Shown piece after piece: positions 1 through 13,300 of a stretch of DNA of 64,000 bases. Numbering within the stretch: position 1 is the stretch's first letter; every line of letters starts with the position of its first letter. The DNA lies in contig NC_087247.1 of assembly GCF_037042905.1 (NCBI RefSeq), forward strand, positions 63,387,420-63,451,419, written 5' to 3'. The position numbers were made by a program, and so were the translations under genes. Under the pieces are notes generated by a model. That model made no database searches and was not told the DNA's origin. It was given only the letters and a program-made list of their open reading frames with translations. Source of the DNA: Lytechinus pictus. Its lineage: Eukaryota > Echinodermata > Echinoidea > Temnopleuroida > Toxopneustidae.

Positions 1-959
1 GAGCAATTATTTGGTCCAATGATAGACACCGTCGCCTGGTTATGCGCATCTTAATGAGAACATACAGGTGTTGTAACAATAGCAATTATCGAGACTACCA
101 AGACGTATCTGATCACCCAAAGACGGAACAGTTTCCCGGTCTTGATTTTTGTTGGCTGATACCCTGTTTCAGCATGTGCCTTTCAGTCAACATGCTTCAT
201 ATTTGGAGCAGCAAACTTGAAAAGCAGACGATCTTTATGATATAAAATATGATATTATTCGATCCGCTAACTACCGCTCACACATAAAGACTTCAATAAC
301 ATTGACAGATACACGATCTATAAATGTTATGTACCACGTATATCTGGAATATTATGGAGAATACTTGGGAAAATTAAATTTTAAATGGTAAACAATCAAT
401 CACAATATTGCCTCTATATTACAATATGAAGACATTTCCCCAAATAAAACACATGGAACTAAGATTACCAAATGTAAAAAGAACTGCACATCGATTTTCC
501 ATGATTTAAGTGATTTGTTGTCTATTGCGCATATAATTTGTGAAATATAAATGTCCAGTCACGAACTGCTTCCGTCCCTTCTCACGGTGACGATCATTGA
601 ACCAAAGAAGACTAGTATGAAGAGAATGTTATTCAGAGGACAATTACCGTCACCTGTTAGTGAATTCATTAAGTAAGCGATGGATGTCCATCTCTTCATA
701 GGTCCATGGTTAAATGAATGGGATTCTTGGCGGAAGAAGAAAAGGATTACGGAATATAAATTCGGAACAAGAACAAGGCATTACCGCCCATGGAAGTTAA
801 TGCAATTATTTTGCTTTTTAATTAATCACCCATCTTTTTTTTTTCCCTTTCATTTATACATATATACATTTTATTAATTTCATTTATTATTATTCATTTA
901 TTTATTTTTATTTTTTTATTTTATTTTATTTTATTTTTTTTTTGGGGGGGGGGGGTGTT
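1..959. other. Non-coding, AT-rich sequence, no feature recognised
   Basis: Only short ORFs without family resemblance. A T-rich stretch at 835-945 runs into a G tract at 944-956. Nothing else is supported. Confidence 0.5.
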
Positions 960-2160
960 TTGCTACTTCTATACATTTTCAGACAACGGACTGAGGCGCC
1001 GCTCTGGGCGGCGGTATATCGGCGGTCAACCGAAAATATATAAAAATACATGTAGGTCCAACTCAATACCATACTCACAGGATGCTTGCATATCCTAGCC
1101 TTGGTCTCTCGTGGATCTACCAAGGAACCATGGTCTACTGCATTCGAGGGTCCGTTTCAGATCAACTCCGTCAGTCAAGCTCATTAAAGATTAAAACCCC
1201 TCTAGTCATGAACATCACTTGGACAAAAGAAGTTACGTTTTCAGGTATAATTGCCAACTGATTGCAATTATATGAACTCCACGCACAAACTGCAGTCAAG
1301 TTCTGCGGCCCCGACTTTTTCCGCGAATACCGACTCGCCTGCACCTTCATTCCTTTATAACCACATGCAGCATGCCAAATATTTCCAATAGTATCTGGCC
1401 AGTATATGTTTGTAGTAAGGTAGGAATCTTTTGTCTATAATCTGCGAGGCAAAACTAATGAAGAAGAAGAATGAACATATCTCATCCTTGCGGCATCAAC
1501 TGTAGCTTTAAACTAGGATGCTCTCCACCTCGATATCCTTGCTTAGTCAGTCACCAGTTCGTATAAATCCACCAAGTACATCATAAATCCGAGAAATTTG
1601 GATTTCTCCTTGGTTTCCACTAAACAGCTCAAATCGGGCTCCCCAACGAGTATTGCTGAAACCATGCAGATCCTTTGCGAAATTTCAACTTGAGACCCAG
1701 AATTAGCAGGTCAAACCGATGTAACATGCAAAAGATTTGAAATTCAATTTGATTTGAATCGAAGCAGGGGCCGCCGCGATACGATGAATCCTATTGCTGT
1801 TGATTTTAGCTCCAATATCGAGTCCGAGATGGAATTAAAATTGGAATGATTCACACATAACAAGTGTTCTCAACGAAACCACAACTCAAAATGATTATAT
1901 TCCCTCAGTAACTCATGCTGAATGCAAGTAAAGGCTTCTTTCCCACGCCTCTGATGCGCGGTAACTTCCCGAGGAATTCTGTTTTGTAAACATCGCGGCA
2001 GTACAAACAGGCGGCCGCTTTATATGGAGCGCCGCTACTCGCGGCAGCTTTGTGAGCGGTTTCGTTTGATCTAGGTGACCGCAAGTACTTATCACAGCCG
2101 CAAAAAGAACTGCCGCTCCGCGCAACTACCGCGCGACAAAATGTGCAAATTGCGACTGTA
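960..2160. repeat. GC-richer block of unknown origin, possible transposon remnant
   Basis: Unlike its AT-rich surroundings, this stretch holds two CpG-dense patches (about 990-1030 and 1980-2140) with recurring GCGGC/GCCGC words such as GGCGGCGGTATATCGGCGG and GCGGCCGC. No convincing ORF is seen. The patches could be the ends of a degraded element, but I found no clean terminal repeat. Confidence 0.3.
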
Positions 2161-2439
2161 AATCATTTGAGCGATTAAACACCGCTAAAATTTATTATCG
2201 TCTCCTGTATTAAGCTGTTTTGTGGCGTAGTTTCTTTTCCTGCCATTGTTCGAGGAGATTAATTAACTTCGGTCTCGGGTAGCAGTAAACAATAGCTTAC
2301 TTACAGCGTTGAGCCCATGATAGTGAAACAATTGTTGTGGTAACGTCTATTAAGTAGGTCAATTCACTTCAATGAATTTTTAAGATAACATTAAAAGTAT
2401 TGTCTGTATTGCATAAAATATATACGCTATGTTTATCAA

Positions 2440-3190
2440 GTATTGGCAAATAGATTTCAAGTTCAAGTTCAAGTTTATTTAAACCAATCAAGACAAGAGA
2501 CATATTACACAGTTTAACAAAAAAGAGAATACATGATAGGTTTGGGACCCCAAAGAAGCAGAGCTTGTGAGAGGGGCCCCTTGTAAAGTACAATACAACA
2601 ATAATGAGATGAAAAAGTATTTACAATGATAATCGAGAGAGTAAATAAGAAAAATACATACAAACACACACACACACACACACCCGCACACATGGTTTAT
2701 CAAGAATCAATTTAAGATATTTTGTAATCTTTCAAATAAATATTTTCGACATGAATTTTTAAATATGGGCAGTGTTGGACTCGATCTAAAGCTTTGTGGT
2801 AACTTGTTCCATTCTTTTGTACAAACTATCACAAAAGAATTCAAAGCAGTATTTGTTCTTGTAAGTGGTTGGTGGATAAGATTTTTCTGCCGTGTATTGT
2901 ACAAATGTACATTTGAATTAACAACAAATGCATCTTTTTATAATGAACAGTTTTGAGAGGATAGTGATTTGTACATAAATATCAAACAATTGAAGGAGAC
3001 TAAATCATCAAGAGGCAAAATCTTCAATTGCAGAAATAGAGGAATACTTGGACATCTGTAATTCGAATATGTTATGAGCCTCATAACTTTCTTCTGAAGA
3101 ACTAGCAGTTTGTTTAAATGGTTCCTATATGTATTTCCCCATGCAACATTACAATAATTTAGGTGTGGCATAATAATAGCAAAAAAACAT
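2440..3190 (-). mobile_element. 5'-truncated non-LTR retrotransposon (LINE), reverse-transcriptase 3' region
   Basis: Minus-strand ORFs at 3171-2938 and 2904-2707 carry the features of the region downstream of the RT catalytic core in CR1/L2/jockey-like LINEs: LNYCNVAWGNTY, LVLQKKVMRLITYS, then EWNKLPQSFRS. The copy is broken between the two ORFs and interrupted by a CA microsatellite (2661-2683). Its 3' end has short tandem TTGAAC-type repeats (about 2457-2475), as is usual for these clades. The upstream RT and endonuclease parts are missing, so it is a dead copy. Confidence 0.75.
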
Positions 3191-3435
3191 AGGCCTATTT
3201 TTTCTCAATAATATCGCCATTATATTTCTCATAAGCACTTATGAATATTGTAATTTTAGGTCACTAGACGAAGGTTCATTCAGAGGTCAATAAATTGATA
3301 TCAACTGAAAATAAAGAACTACAAGTGGATTTTTTTCTCAATAATATCCCCTTTATGTTTTGGTAAGCACTTGGGGAGCACAATTTACTTTTTTGTCATT
3401 TATTGTAAAGTGCTTTAAGCATGTTTATGGAAAAA
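3191..3435. other. Non-coding, AT-rich with an internal duplication
   Basis: Two similar segments, both containing TTTTTTCTCAATAATATC followed by similar words, lie at about 3197-3240 and 3330-3375. They suggest a diverged repeat of about 130 bp. No gene seen. Confidence 0.35.
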
Positions 3436-3606
3436 AGCTATATCAATATTTTATGTATATGTATGTACATATATATGTATGTACGGGTGTATTTATGTAG
3501 GTGTGGGTGTGTGTGTGCGTGTATGTATGTATGTAAGGGTGTGTGTATGTATGGGTGTATGCGTGTATGTATGTATGTATGTATGTATGTATGTATGTAT
3601 GTATGA
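3436..3606. repeat. TATG/TGTG microsatellite
   Basis: Imperfect TGTG-rich repeat passing into pure ATGT tetranucleotides at about 3565-3604. Open frames across it are repeat artefacts. Confidence 0.9.
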
Positions 3607-3734
3607 TTTTGAATTCTTCATAGTTAGTTTTTATATAGTTTTAATAATTTTACTTAAAGATAACGATTAACAGGTATCAGATATAAGATAAGAGCAATTT
3701 CAGATTACCGGGTCAAAGTAAAAGGAAATTTCAG

Positions 3735-3995
3735 ATCACTTGATTTGGGTGAAAATATAATGTGGGTGAGTAAATGGATGTACATGTACCTGTATACATG
3801 GTGTATATGCAAGGGTAGGTGAGTTTTGTTGGGTGCGGTGTGCATATAACATATGAATGTGCATGTGTATAGATGCGTGCGCGGGGCATTGCGTGTGCGG
3901 GCTAGTGTCTGTGGGTGGGTGTGGATGCGGGTGTGGGCGTTTGGATGTGTGTGTGTGTTTGTCTGTCTTGGTGTCTGTGCATAGATAATTCACAC
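3735..3995. repeat. Degenerate GTGTGG-rich simple repeat
   Basis: G+T-rich on the plus strand with recurring GGGTGTG words. The His/Thr-rich ORF on the minus strand reflects the repeat. Confidence 0.7.
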
Positions 3996-4239
3996 TCACA
4001 ATTCCCCAATTAGTGCATATTGGAGTAGGCCTACAACTACAAGTCCTTGAAATATGACCCCCTTTTCATTTTAGTAGGCCTGCGTCAAATATTTTCAGCG
4101 CTTAGCATTTGTATTAGTTGTTCAGTTAGATACGTATCCTGTTTATGACAAAATATGCATAGAATGTCCGTTTTTAAGTAACATCGATATCGTCTTCATA
4201 GTGTACATACATGTTAAACAGTGCTTATCATGTTTCTTT

Positions 4240-5030
4240 TCAGGCCAGTATAACATTTTCAGCTCACGATTCATGCTTGCATTAATTCTTTATGTAGATG
4301 CACAGCCTGTTTATTTAAATACATGCTTAAAATTTCCATTTTTTCCGATTGGGATATTATAAAAATTCAGCTCGCACTCCGCGCTCGCAACATTTATTTA
4401 GGAAAATACTCATCCTTTTCGTGATAACAAAAAAGTAAATACAATTTCACGTTTTTCAGGCCGGAATATCAAAACTTTTCAGCTCGCGCTTCGCATTCGC
4501 ATATTACTATATCATATAACCATCCTGTTAAAGATGACCAAACGTGCTAAGAATGTTCCATTTTTAGGTCTGAATCGCCGAGAACTTTCAGTTCATGCTT
4601 CGCGCTTGTATACATTGTTCTTTGATAAAAACATCCTTAAACCATGTAAACTGTCTAGTGTCCATGGCGGAATGTCAAAAAAAAAATCTCGCGCTTCGCC
4701 TTCGCATTATTTAGTAGGTAACATGTATCCTCCTCATGATTCACTGCAAAAAGTTCCCAAACCGGTACCTTTCCAGGTCAGTGTATCGAAAATTTCAGCT
4801 CGCAATGCGATCTTTGCGCTCGTATTATTTATTTATACCTTATGATGTACCTCATCTTGATTGTCAGAATAAAGTTAAGATGTACTCAAACTTCAGTCTT
4901 TAGTTAGGGCTACCCCCTATTAAAACAGCAAAAATATCTTTTTATCTGCCGTTCGGGGAAAATGTGGGTGAAAAATATTCCCCCCCCCCCCCATGTCAAA
5001 TGCTGGATCCGCCCCTGTTATATTAACCCG
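4240..5030 (+). repeat. Composite element copy 1: ~107-bp tandem repeats plus a unique end
   Basis: Six units spaced roughly 100-115 bp each contain a core like CAGCTCGCGCTTCGC..TCGCAT (near 4258, 4365, 4478, 4590, 4687, 4795). The array is followed by a non-repeated end (about 4890-5030) containing CAGTCTTTAGTTAGG, a C run and GCTGGATCCGCCCCTGTT. The same array and end occur at 13830-14670 in the same orientation, so this is a dispersed element. The 103-aa ORF at 4534-4845 is a by-product of the array. Confidence 0.75.
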
Positions 5031-6165
5031 AAAAACGCTTTAAGCTTTATTTGACTTATACGAAAATACGTTTGTCAGTAAATAACTCAACCGAAATACA
5101 AGAATTCCCAAATGCTAATTCGGGCGGCAAGGCCTATCGTGTCGCCCCCCCCCCCCCCCTATTTGGATGTGATTTTTTTAGTGAGACGCCCATGCAGTGT
5201 CCAGGGCCCCCGGAAGCTCTCGAATTTCAGTTATATTGGTTCTTGAGTGTAGCCGTAAATTCATGACATTTAGCAGCTTGTATGCAGACTTACATCCTTT
5301 TCACCCCCCCCCCCCCCCTCACCTTCCCTCGTTCTCCTCTCTCAATTCCTCATCTCCTTTTTTTCTCCCTCCCATTTACTTCTTTCTTTCCTTTCCTTTT
5401 ATTGTCCGGGTCATTATTGAATTTCCCTGAGAAAATCCTCCATAGGATGGAATGTGCCCCGGCTTTTACGCCACTATATAGTTTAACCAGGTAATTGTTG
5501 TTAGTGACACTAACAATATTCTGGTTTATCAATTTTCTTCAATTTTGAAATGTGGTTGTAACAGAAGTAGCATTGAGACTAGTAGGCCTCTCCTCCTGGA
5601 AAGAAAGGTGTCCCAAAATGTGTCTCTTTCTCTTATTATCTTCATCATTTCCCATCCCTCTCTCTTTCTCTAGATTTCTCCCTCCCTCTGCTGCATATTC
5701 GGGTAATTCTCTTAATTTCGTTCGTTCTTTCTTTCTTTGTTTGATTGTTTCTTGTTCTTTCTATTTTTTGGGGGGTTAATACCCCTTGTTTTCACTTTTC
5801 TTTTCCCCGACATTTTTCTGTCTTCTTATCATTATTTCTATTTCTTCTTATTTTTTTTTCTTCTTCTTTGTCTTTTCTTCTTATTTCTTCTTCTTCCTCT
5901 TCTTGTTTCTTTAATTTTGATTTATATTTTCTCGTGATCTTGTTTGTTTGGATCTAAATACATGTCGTATTTACATTGAAAAGGATATTTACTCAGCTGT
6001 TGCAAAATGCAGTCAAAATCATTTCAAATAATTTTATACGCCTCTGTTTATTGAAAAAAATCGGATGTGCGATGACAGCAAATATCTATCTGTAATTCAT
6101 TTTAACATAAAATATATAACATTGTATTATTTGTAGGTTGCATCCCATGTAATATCACCGACATA
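5031..6165. other. Non-coding, C runs and pyrimidine-rich tracts
   Basis: Poly-C runs at about 5143-5159 and 5304-5319, then CT/TTC-rich sequence at about 5590-5935. The ORFs on these tracts are Pro/Ser/Phe-rich low complexity. No gene recognised. Confidence 0.6.
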
Positions 6166-6169
6166 TACA

Positions 6170-6365
6170 AAAAATTAAAAAAAGGTCTTCAAGCTCGTCC
6201 GGGGGGCATTGAAGGTCTTAAAGCTCGTCAGGGGGGGGGGGCAAAAAAGGTTTTTCAAGCCCGTCAGGGGGGGCAAAGATACGTTTTTTCATGGGTTGTG
6301 ACTCGTCAGGGGGGGCAGAGTGCCCCCCCTGCCCCCCCCCCCCCGTAGGTACGCTAGTGGCCCTG
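6170..6365. repeat. Tandem ~35-40 bp units with G runs, ending in a transposon-like terminus
   Basis: Units containing AAGCTCGTC(A/C)GGGGGG recur about four to five times from 6185 to 6320. The block closes with a G-run/C-run inverted pair around GCAGAGTGC and then CCGTAGGTACGCTAGTGGCC. The reverse complement of that end reads like CAGTGGCGTAC-type DNA transposon termini common in animals. Confidence 0.5.
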
Positions 6366-7030
6366 GAGATAGAAAGTAGACTTTAAGTAGACAGCATACA
6401 TGAATGATTCCAAAGAACTCTTGTAATCAAACCATTTGATTGGACATAAAGTTGAATCCAATTAAATTGAAAAAACCTAGAAAAGTAAACATGGTATATG
6501 GTCTACATATTACGTTCAACAATGAATCTTTAAGTAATCCCGATACAATTGCTTTCGAGGCCACATTAATCTTGAATGATAAAAAATATCTTTGGAGATA
6601 AAACACACCCGAAAACGTATAAATTATGTAATATCGTATGGCTCAATTTCAAGTATTAAAGGTCAAGTCCATCTCAGTAAAGAGTTGATAGGAATAGCAG
6701 AGAAAAAATAAAATGCCTGATGTTTAACAACTTATAAAAATCGGTTATTTTTTTAATCCATGAGACCCTATATATATGAATTATAGAATATTACATTTTT
6801 TGCAGGTTTTACAACTAAGGTTTATTCTACCCCGATTTCTCTTTTTTTATTAATTCGGTTTCGTTTGTGTGTATGTAGTGTTTGGCGTGGACTTGGACTT
6901 TACGTTTATTACTCAATCATTAAACATATCTAGACTATATTTTCTCCTTTTTTTTCTTTTAGTGTCCGCTATGAAACAAATGTACAATCTATTGATATAT
7001 TTCTTAATAAAACATCTACAAAAATTCATA
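6366..7030. other. Non-coding, AT-rich; contains a fragment of a dispersed repeat
   Basis: TTAAAGGTCAAGTCCA at about 6656 begins a stretch similar in opening words to the repeat at about 62223. No gene seen. Confidence 0.35.
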
Positions 7031-7038
7031 AAAAGCTA

Positions 7039-7044
7039 TTTATT
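7039..7044 (-). terminator. Candidate polyadenylation signal (AATAAA) of the lectin receptor
   Basis: AATAAA on the minus strand about 47 bases past the stop codon at 7091, the first canonical hexamer downstream. The site is short and was chosen by position, so the mature 3' end is not proven. Confidence 0.4.
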
Positions 7045-7090
7045 GATCTTTCATTTTCTTTTTCACTTAAATATAAAAACTGATTTAGGC

Positions 7091-7332
7091 CTATGCCTCT
7101 GCAACTCCGGGATCTTTCAAATCTTTTGGCTTTTCTGGATCTGTCTTGATGTTAGCTTCGTAAAGAGCGTTGTCGAAGCCTACCGGTGGTGTTGGGGTTG
7201 GGAAAGGATCTGTGGTTGATGATGATTTAGGAGCGTTACGAGCACCAGCAAACCAGGCGACCACCAGAATGACTATCACTACGATAACGACAACGGCGAT
7301 GACTATTCCAGTGATCATCGCAGCAGAAAGAG
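7091..7332 (-). CDS. Exon 42: transmembrane helix and cytoplasmic tail with FDNALY motif
   Basis: The exon opens SLSAAM and then gives an unbroken helix of about 23 hydrophobic residues ([19 protein letters not shown]). A basic stop-transfer (ARNAPK), a Pro/Thr stretch and [11 protein letters not shown] follow, then a Lys/Asp/Pro end and TAG at 7093-7091. FDNALY resembles the FENTLY signal known to drive clathrin-dependent uptake of the vertebrate mannose receptor. The orientation is type I. Confidence 0.88.
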
Positions 7333-10300
7333 CTGGAGAGATTAAAGATGGGAAGGAAACACACATAATCAGTACAGGATACTTTTCTCTACATAGCAAA
7401 GCTATCATGGCCTTGAGTAATTAATTTTCATTGGTCTATGTCTGGTACATAAATTATTCATTTTTTTGTAACTTTGAATCATAAGAACAGCTTTCTGAAT
7501 TCAAAGCGACAAGTAAAAAATGTCCGTCTAGGCTTTTATCAAATTCAATATCATTTGCCATGAAGTATTGTATGTTTTGTCATGATTCAAATAATTATTA
7601 TTCGCATTCTCAATTAAGCATGCTCAAAATGATAAGACACTGCGTCATGCAGAGCAATAAATCGTTTTTTTTTTCATTGGTGAAATTAATGAAATCAAGA
7701 CCTGAACTACTTACAGTCACCGCCACCTGAGATAGGTTGAGAGTCCGTCTCATTTTGACCTAAAAGAAAAGAAAACAATCTTTCATCAAATGAATAATCA
7801 TTAATTACATTTAACATGACTAATCCAACTGGTAAAACACAGTAGCTAGAATGCTTTGTTAATGGTGATTAGGATGATACTGCAAACATATTTTCTAGAT
7901 TCTAACAATAAACAATTCATCGACATCGTGAAAATGAGAGGCCACTATTCCAAAGGATATATTCACATAATTACATCTCTCCCCTTTGAAATTTGAAAAG
8001 AAGAAATATAAATTGGACAAAGTCTGAAAGATGTAATTGGTTTATTCCAGTTGTATGTGGTTAGTTTTATGAATATTCTTAAATCGAATTTTAAAACTTG
8101 CTTACTCTTATCCATTTTACAAACGTAAGAAGCACGTCCCGAGCAATCCTCATCGTTCCATTTCCCAAATTCATTAGTGTACATCTCGACACAATCTTCA
8201 TTTGATCCAGCCCAATCTTCAGTCGGTTCACCATTAGCCCAATGCACATAATCAACCGGGCTATTGTCAGAGTATTTGAAGCCACCTGCAATGAAAATGA
8301 ATAAATCTAGTAATAAACAGAATAGATTCAATGTTGATCTATTGAAAGTGAATCTTTTGTTCATACTGTAAACTGATTGCTATTTGATACAATATTATTT
8401 TTTAATGTCCCATTTGAATATTTTTTTTTCGTATTGAAATTTATAGTCGAAAGGGTTCCAAACGCAAATTAACCGTGATCACATTGTAATCTACTTAAGA
8501 ATATTTCCAGTCCATTCCGAATCAAGCCAAGATATCCTATTTTTGGACCAGAGCATTGATTGTACGTATTCAAAAATAATGAGTTCGCCATTTCTTCGTT
8601 GCAATATATTTCAAACAAATAAACTACAGTCAAAACTTGTTTATTTTAAAATAAATTGGTAGGCTACAATATTGTAACAATATGATATCTGCTTACAACA
8701 CCAACTGTTCGGAATTGCGGTGAAATTATTTCATGGATAAATGGTATGCAGCCATGCAAGATAGGCTGCCATGATCACTATGATGTTTAATACGGTGAGA
8801 AATTTGGGAGTTTTCACAACTTTCAAATGGAACGGGAGACATTACGTTTGTGTATTAATAAACAGTATTGTGTTTAATATTTAAGGAAAATGTATATTTC
8901 TATAGTTTAAAGTTGTTATTGTTTAATAAAAAATATAAATTCATACCAGTTTCAGACCTGGTGAGACCAAGCCAGACTGACCGAACACCTACAGTTCCAA
9001 TAGCAAGGTTTTTAACAAACTCATTTTCTTCCTTGCTATGAATACTAACAAGCTCTCCACCATACTGAGTCTGACAAGTCTGTCTTGCTGTGAACCAATC
9101 AGCAAAGACTGCTCCTGAAGCTACGGCATAACAATGGCCACCAAACTCTGATTGTCCGTTAGGACAAGAGCCTGGTAGAGTGGGTACGCGGGTAGGAGGA
9201 ATCTCTGTTAGATGTTAAGGAGAAAAAGTAATTGTTAAAGAAATGTTTTATTTGGACCAAACGATGTACTTCATTTGAATGTATACAAATCATCATCATT
9301 TTAATCATCAGTTAATCTCAAAATTGATTCGAGTACTAAGAGATGCAATTTTTCTGTTAGTGGTAATTTATTTACAATTTTCGAGGAGGTGATTTTTTTT
9401 TCGATTAGAGAAAACTATTCATAATTATGGAAGCATAAAATTGAAGCTCAGACGAACATAAGTTTTGACATATTTTGAAAATTTTGTGTTACTCGTATTG
9501 AGTTATATATATCGGAGATGAACGAGTCACTTTTTTCCAACCCGTCGATTCTACATTTCTAAAAATAATTTTATATTTACATAATCATCTTGATAATAAC
9601 CTTTAATTCCTATAGACTATACTATAATTGCTGTTTAATAAATTGCACTTGTATAGTCTTACAAACACCCCTTGATTAATGTAGGCCGTTGATATAGAAT
9701 CCATGGGTAACATTTTATATGAATAAAACCTTCACCCATGAACATGAAAATAGACAAGAGTTTGTATTATACTTACTATTGGTAGTTTTACAAATAGGAA
9801 CAAACATGCCGTTACAGTTAGTATCATCCCATGATGGTTCATCACGTAATACTACACACCCTTCTCCTGGACGTTGACTAGGTTCACTATCACCCCATAC
9901 AGAATAGAAAACAGGCCATCCATCACTCCATGTATATTGACCGTCCTTATTATGAAACAGAAAATATATATATACAGTATTTGAAAGGAATGTGATCAAT
10001 CATCTGGAACTATCGATCAGGAATGCAAACAATCTTTATAAAACAAAGTTAGTATCCGTCCATGAATAATGAAAAAATACTTACCTCATTAAATGTCAAA
10101 TGGGTTTCGGGGTTAGTCAAAATGATATCATGTCCTGTACTATAAACATTTCATCGTGTCAAGGCGGGTACTTAGATTGTGTGCGAATAATAAGTCACAA
10201 ACTAACTCGAGGGTTCTCTTCTCCTACCTTTAAACATATCATTAGTACACATATTTGAATTTGAAATATGTTTTCTATTCATTTTCTTGGGCAGCAAATT

Positions 10301-13300
10301 CAGCTTCTGAATTGCAATGTCTTTGATTAGACAGCTGTTAGTTATCATAGTAACTCGACAGGCCAGATAATAATGCACAGCCTCAAAACATAAAACAACT
10401 TTTTATCAAATCGTGTTGTAATGTCTTGACACCACAAATCCTTCAATGAATTGCAAGAAAGGTATAATTTACCTCATTACTAGTCATACCAATCCAGGCA
10501 GCTGAGACATCATTAGAATACATCAGATACTCAAGGAAGGCTTCATTAAAAGAATCAGTAATACTAGCAAGATCACCTCCTTGTGATCTGCAGTACTCTT
10601 GAGCATCGGCGTAGGTTCTTGGAGTGGTGTCTATCTTATAGCAGGAACCGTCATATTTGTAATAGCTTCTGTCATCACAGTACGAGTTGGTAGGTGGGTT
10701 TTCACTTGCTCCTTGAACTGAAAATAATAATTGATGGACGATTTATTCCCATCCATCCCATTGTACATAATTTTCATATCTTATATTAATATACAATCCG
10801 CTTATTCATAGCAAGGTTGTTTTTTTTGTGTGTGACTAATACCCAAGTAGGCCTACTATATTACATTCATTATGGACAAGTTTTGTTTTGATGGCTTATT
10901 ATACCATAATAAGGTTTTGTCCTCAAATCGCGACTTGTCTGCACCATATGTACATTTCCCATAAGTGAAGAACGCCAGGTGTGTGATGAGCCGTTCCGCA
11001 TCAACATTAGAAATAACCAACTACCATTTACTACTTTGAGTATTTGAAAATTCGATTTAAAAAAGATAGATCAGCTACACAAATTATTTTTTCCCGTCTT
11101 ACCTAGATCCTTTTCACACATATATGCTATGACCTCCCCGCAGTTAACATCATTCCATTTTCCCGCGTAGGATGGATCATTGAGCAGCTCAACACAATTT
11201 CTTGATTCCTGTAGTGACAATATGAAAACAAACATAGGATAGGATAGAAAGGATAGCGAAAAAAGACTAATGCACTGACGTTTACTGAAAAATACTTTGC
11301 GTCCTTCACTGAATAACAAAGAGTTAATACACATTTTCATGATTTATGTAAATGTAGCAATAGTGATTCAACGCTCAATAAGTGAGGGCTTATTCGTGAA
11401 ATGTTACCGCTGTATATACGTTGGTGTGTGTCCAATCATCCAAGTATCTTTATAGCTGTAAAGCCAGAATAGAAGCAATTCTTACCTCGCCTGGCCATGT
11501 AACAATGCCACTAGGTTCTCCTGGTAACCAATTGGTGTAGTATGGGGGTTTTCCGTCAGTCCAGTGGTACTGTCCAGATGAACCAAGATCAGAGAAACCA
11601 ATCCATACATCAGTTGGTACATTAATGAGTAGTGACGTCATAAGAGCTGAAACGGGAAATATAATGATTATAATAACATTGGTATCATATTTTGTAATAT
11701 TTATTTCAGCTATCATGTGCAGTATGTGTAAATAATTTCGACACAACATTGCATTAGTGATTAAAAGCTTATATGATACTTTGATAATAGTGTATATGAT
11801 ATTGGAAGATGGGAACACTGTAATTTCCTACTTCACGAGTTGTCAAAAGCATGGTACAATGCACCTTATGACAATTGTTATTCTAGACTATGCAAGCATA
11901 ATTTCGTATAAGAAGATTAATAGTTTCTCTTACATTGGACTTTCTTGTCATGGATACCAGCTAGGTTTCCACCTTCTGCTATACAAAGGTCTCTGGCGTT
12001 CTTCCATTTATAACGATCATCAGTGACGTATCCACCAATCCTGTAACAACGATTGAAGTATTTAAAGTAACCGTTGTTACATCCACCGGTAGGGGTCGGA
12101 GTAGGTGCGTTGGTGATTGGGTTGATGGAATCTTCTGCCCTCTTACAGATGAACGGGGTTGGAACTCCGCAGTTCTGATCGTTCCACTTACCATTCAATC
12201 CAAGTGCGTCTAAAGAATCAGCAAATGTCAAATAGATATGGTCAAGTAACATCCGTTACACATCTCTCATGAAATAACTGATTATAGTCATATAGATCTT
12301 GTATTTATTGGGTGAAATAGATGACTTTGTAGTAAAAACACTGAAACATTCTTTGGGGAGAGGCATTATAAAGGCTTCTATTTTCGTTATCAATATCTAC
12401 ATGTTTAGAACAAACATAAGATGGAAAGAGAAGAATAATGAGTTATATGGGATCTACTCAGGGTTTTTTTCCAGGATATGGAGGGTTTCTGTCGCATATT
12501 GGACATATTCAAATAAATATTTTGAAATATTAGAAATTAATTGAAACATGAGACTAACAGATTGATTACAGTGAACATGTATGTATTGCCGAAATAGAAC
12601 AATAATGACAATGTTGCATCGCAAGACAATAAAGATTGGAGATAAGTTTGTCCGATTGTATATTACTGTATTCTTACCATCAACTTCATATTTGTTCATT
12701 TCTGCACATGTTTCTTCGCCATGTTTGTTGTTAGGTTCACCGGGTAGCCAATTTGCGTAGGTAAATGGAGTTCCATCTGACCAACTGAGAGATCAATAAA
12801 GTTTAACATGTCAAACCAGTGAAACCACCCATCACTATTTCAAATTACAAAACTTTTCTATATCGTCCCAGTCTAGTGTCCATACAAGTGTATTTTTATT
12901 ATGCCATCAGAGACTAAAAATTGCTATTTTTTGCAAATCGTTCTGTCATCGTTTAATGTTGTAATTTCATTAAGTAAAATGGGAATTTCAACATAATAAT
13001 AATTAAGTTTTGATAAAAGCATAAAAACTAATGAAAGGTATTGGTTAAGTTTGATGAAAATATGTCGAAAAATATTGGATTTATGATCATCTTAAGTTTG
13101 ATTTTGAGATGTCACAGACAAGCAGCTCCTCCATAATGCCATGTGATATAAATTTACCAAATTGACTTTATTAATTCAAATTTGTACCGTAATCTATCAT
13201 TTCATACATCATTTGACACCCCCTTCTATGAAAAAAAAAATTTCATATATATTTCATCATGTTTCATAAAAGTACGATTTATGAAATTACAATAAGAAAT

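Noticed and set aside
3421-3670. Cys/Tyr/Met-rich ORFs that might look like small secreted peptides
   Set aside because: They are translations of the TATG/TGTG microsatellite.
4534-4845. 103-aa ORF as a gene
   Set aside because: It lies wholly inside the ~107-bp tandem-repeat element and repeats with its units.
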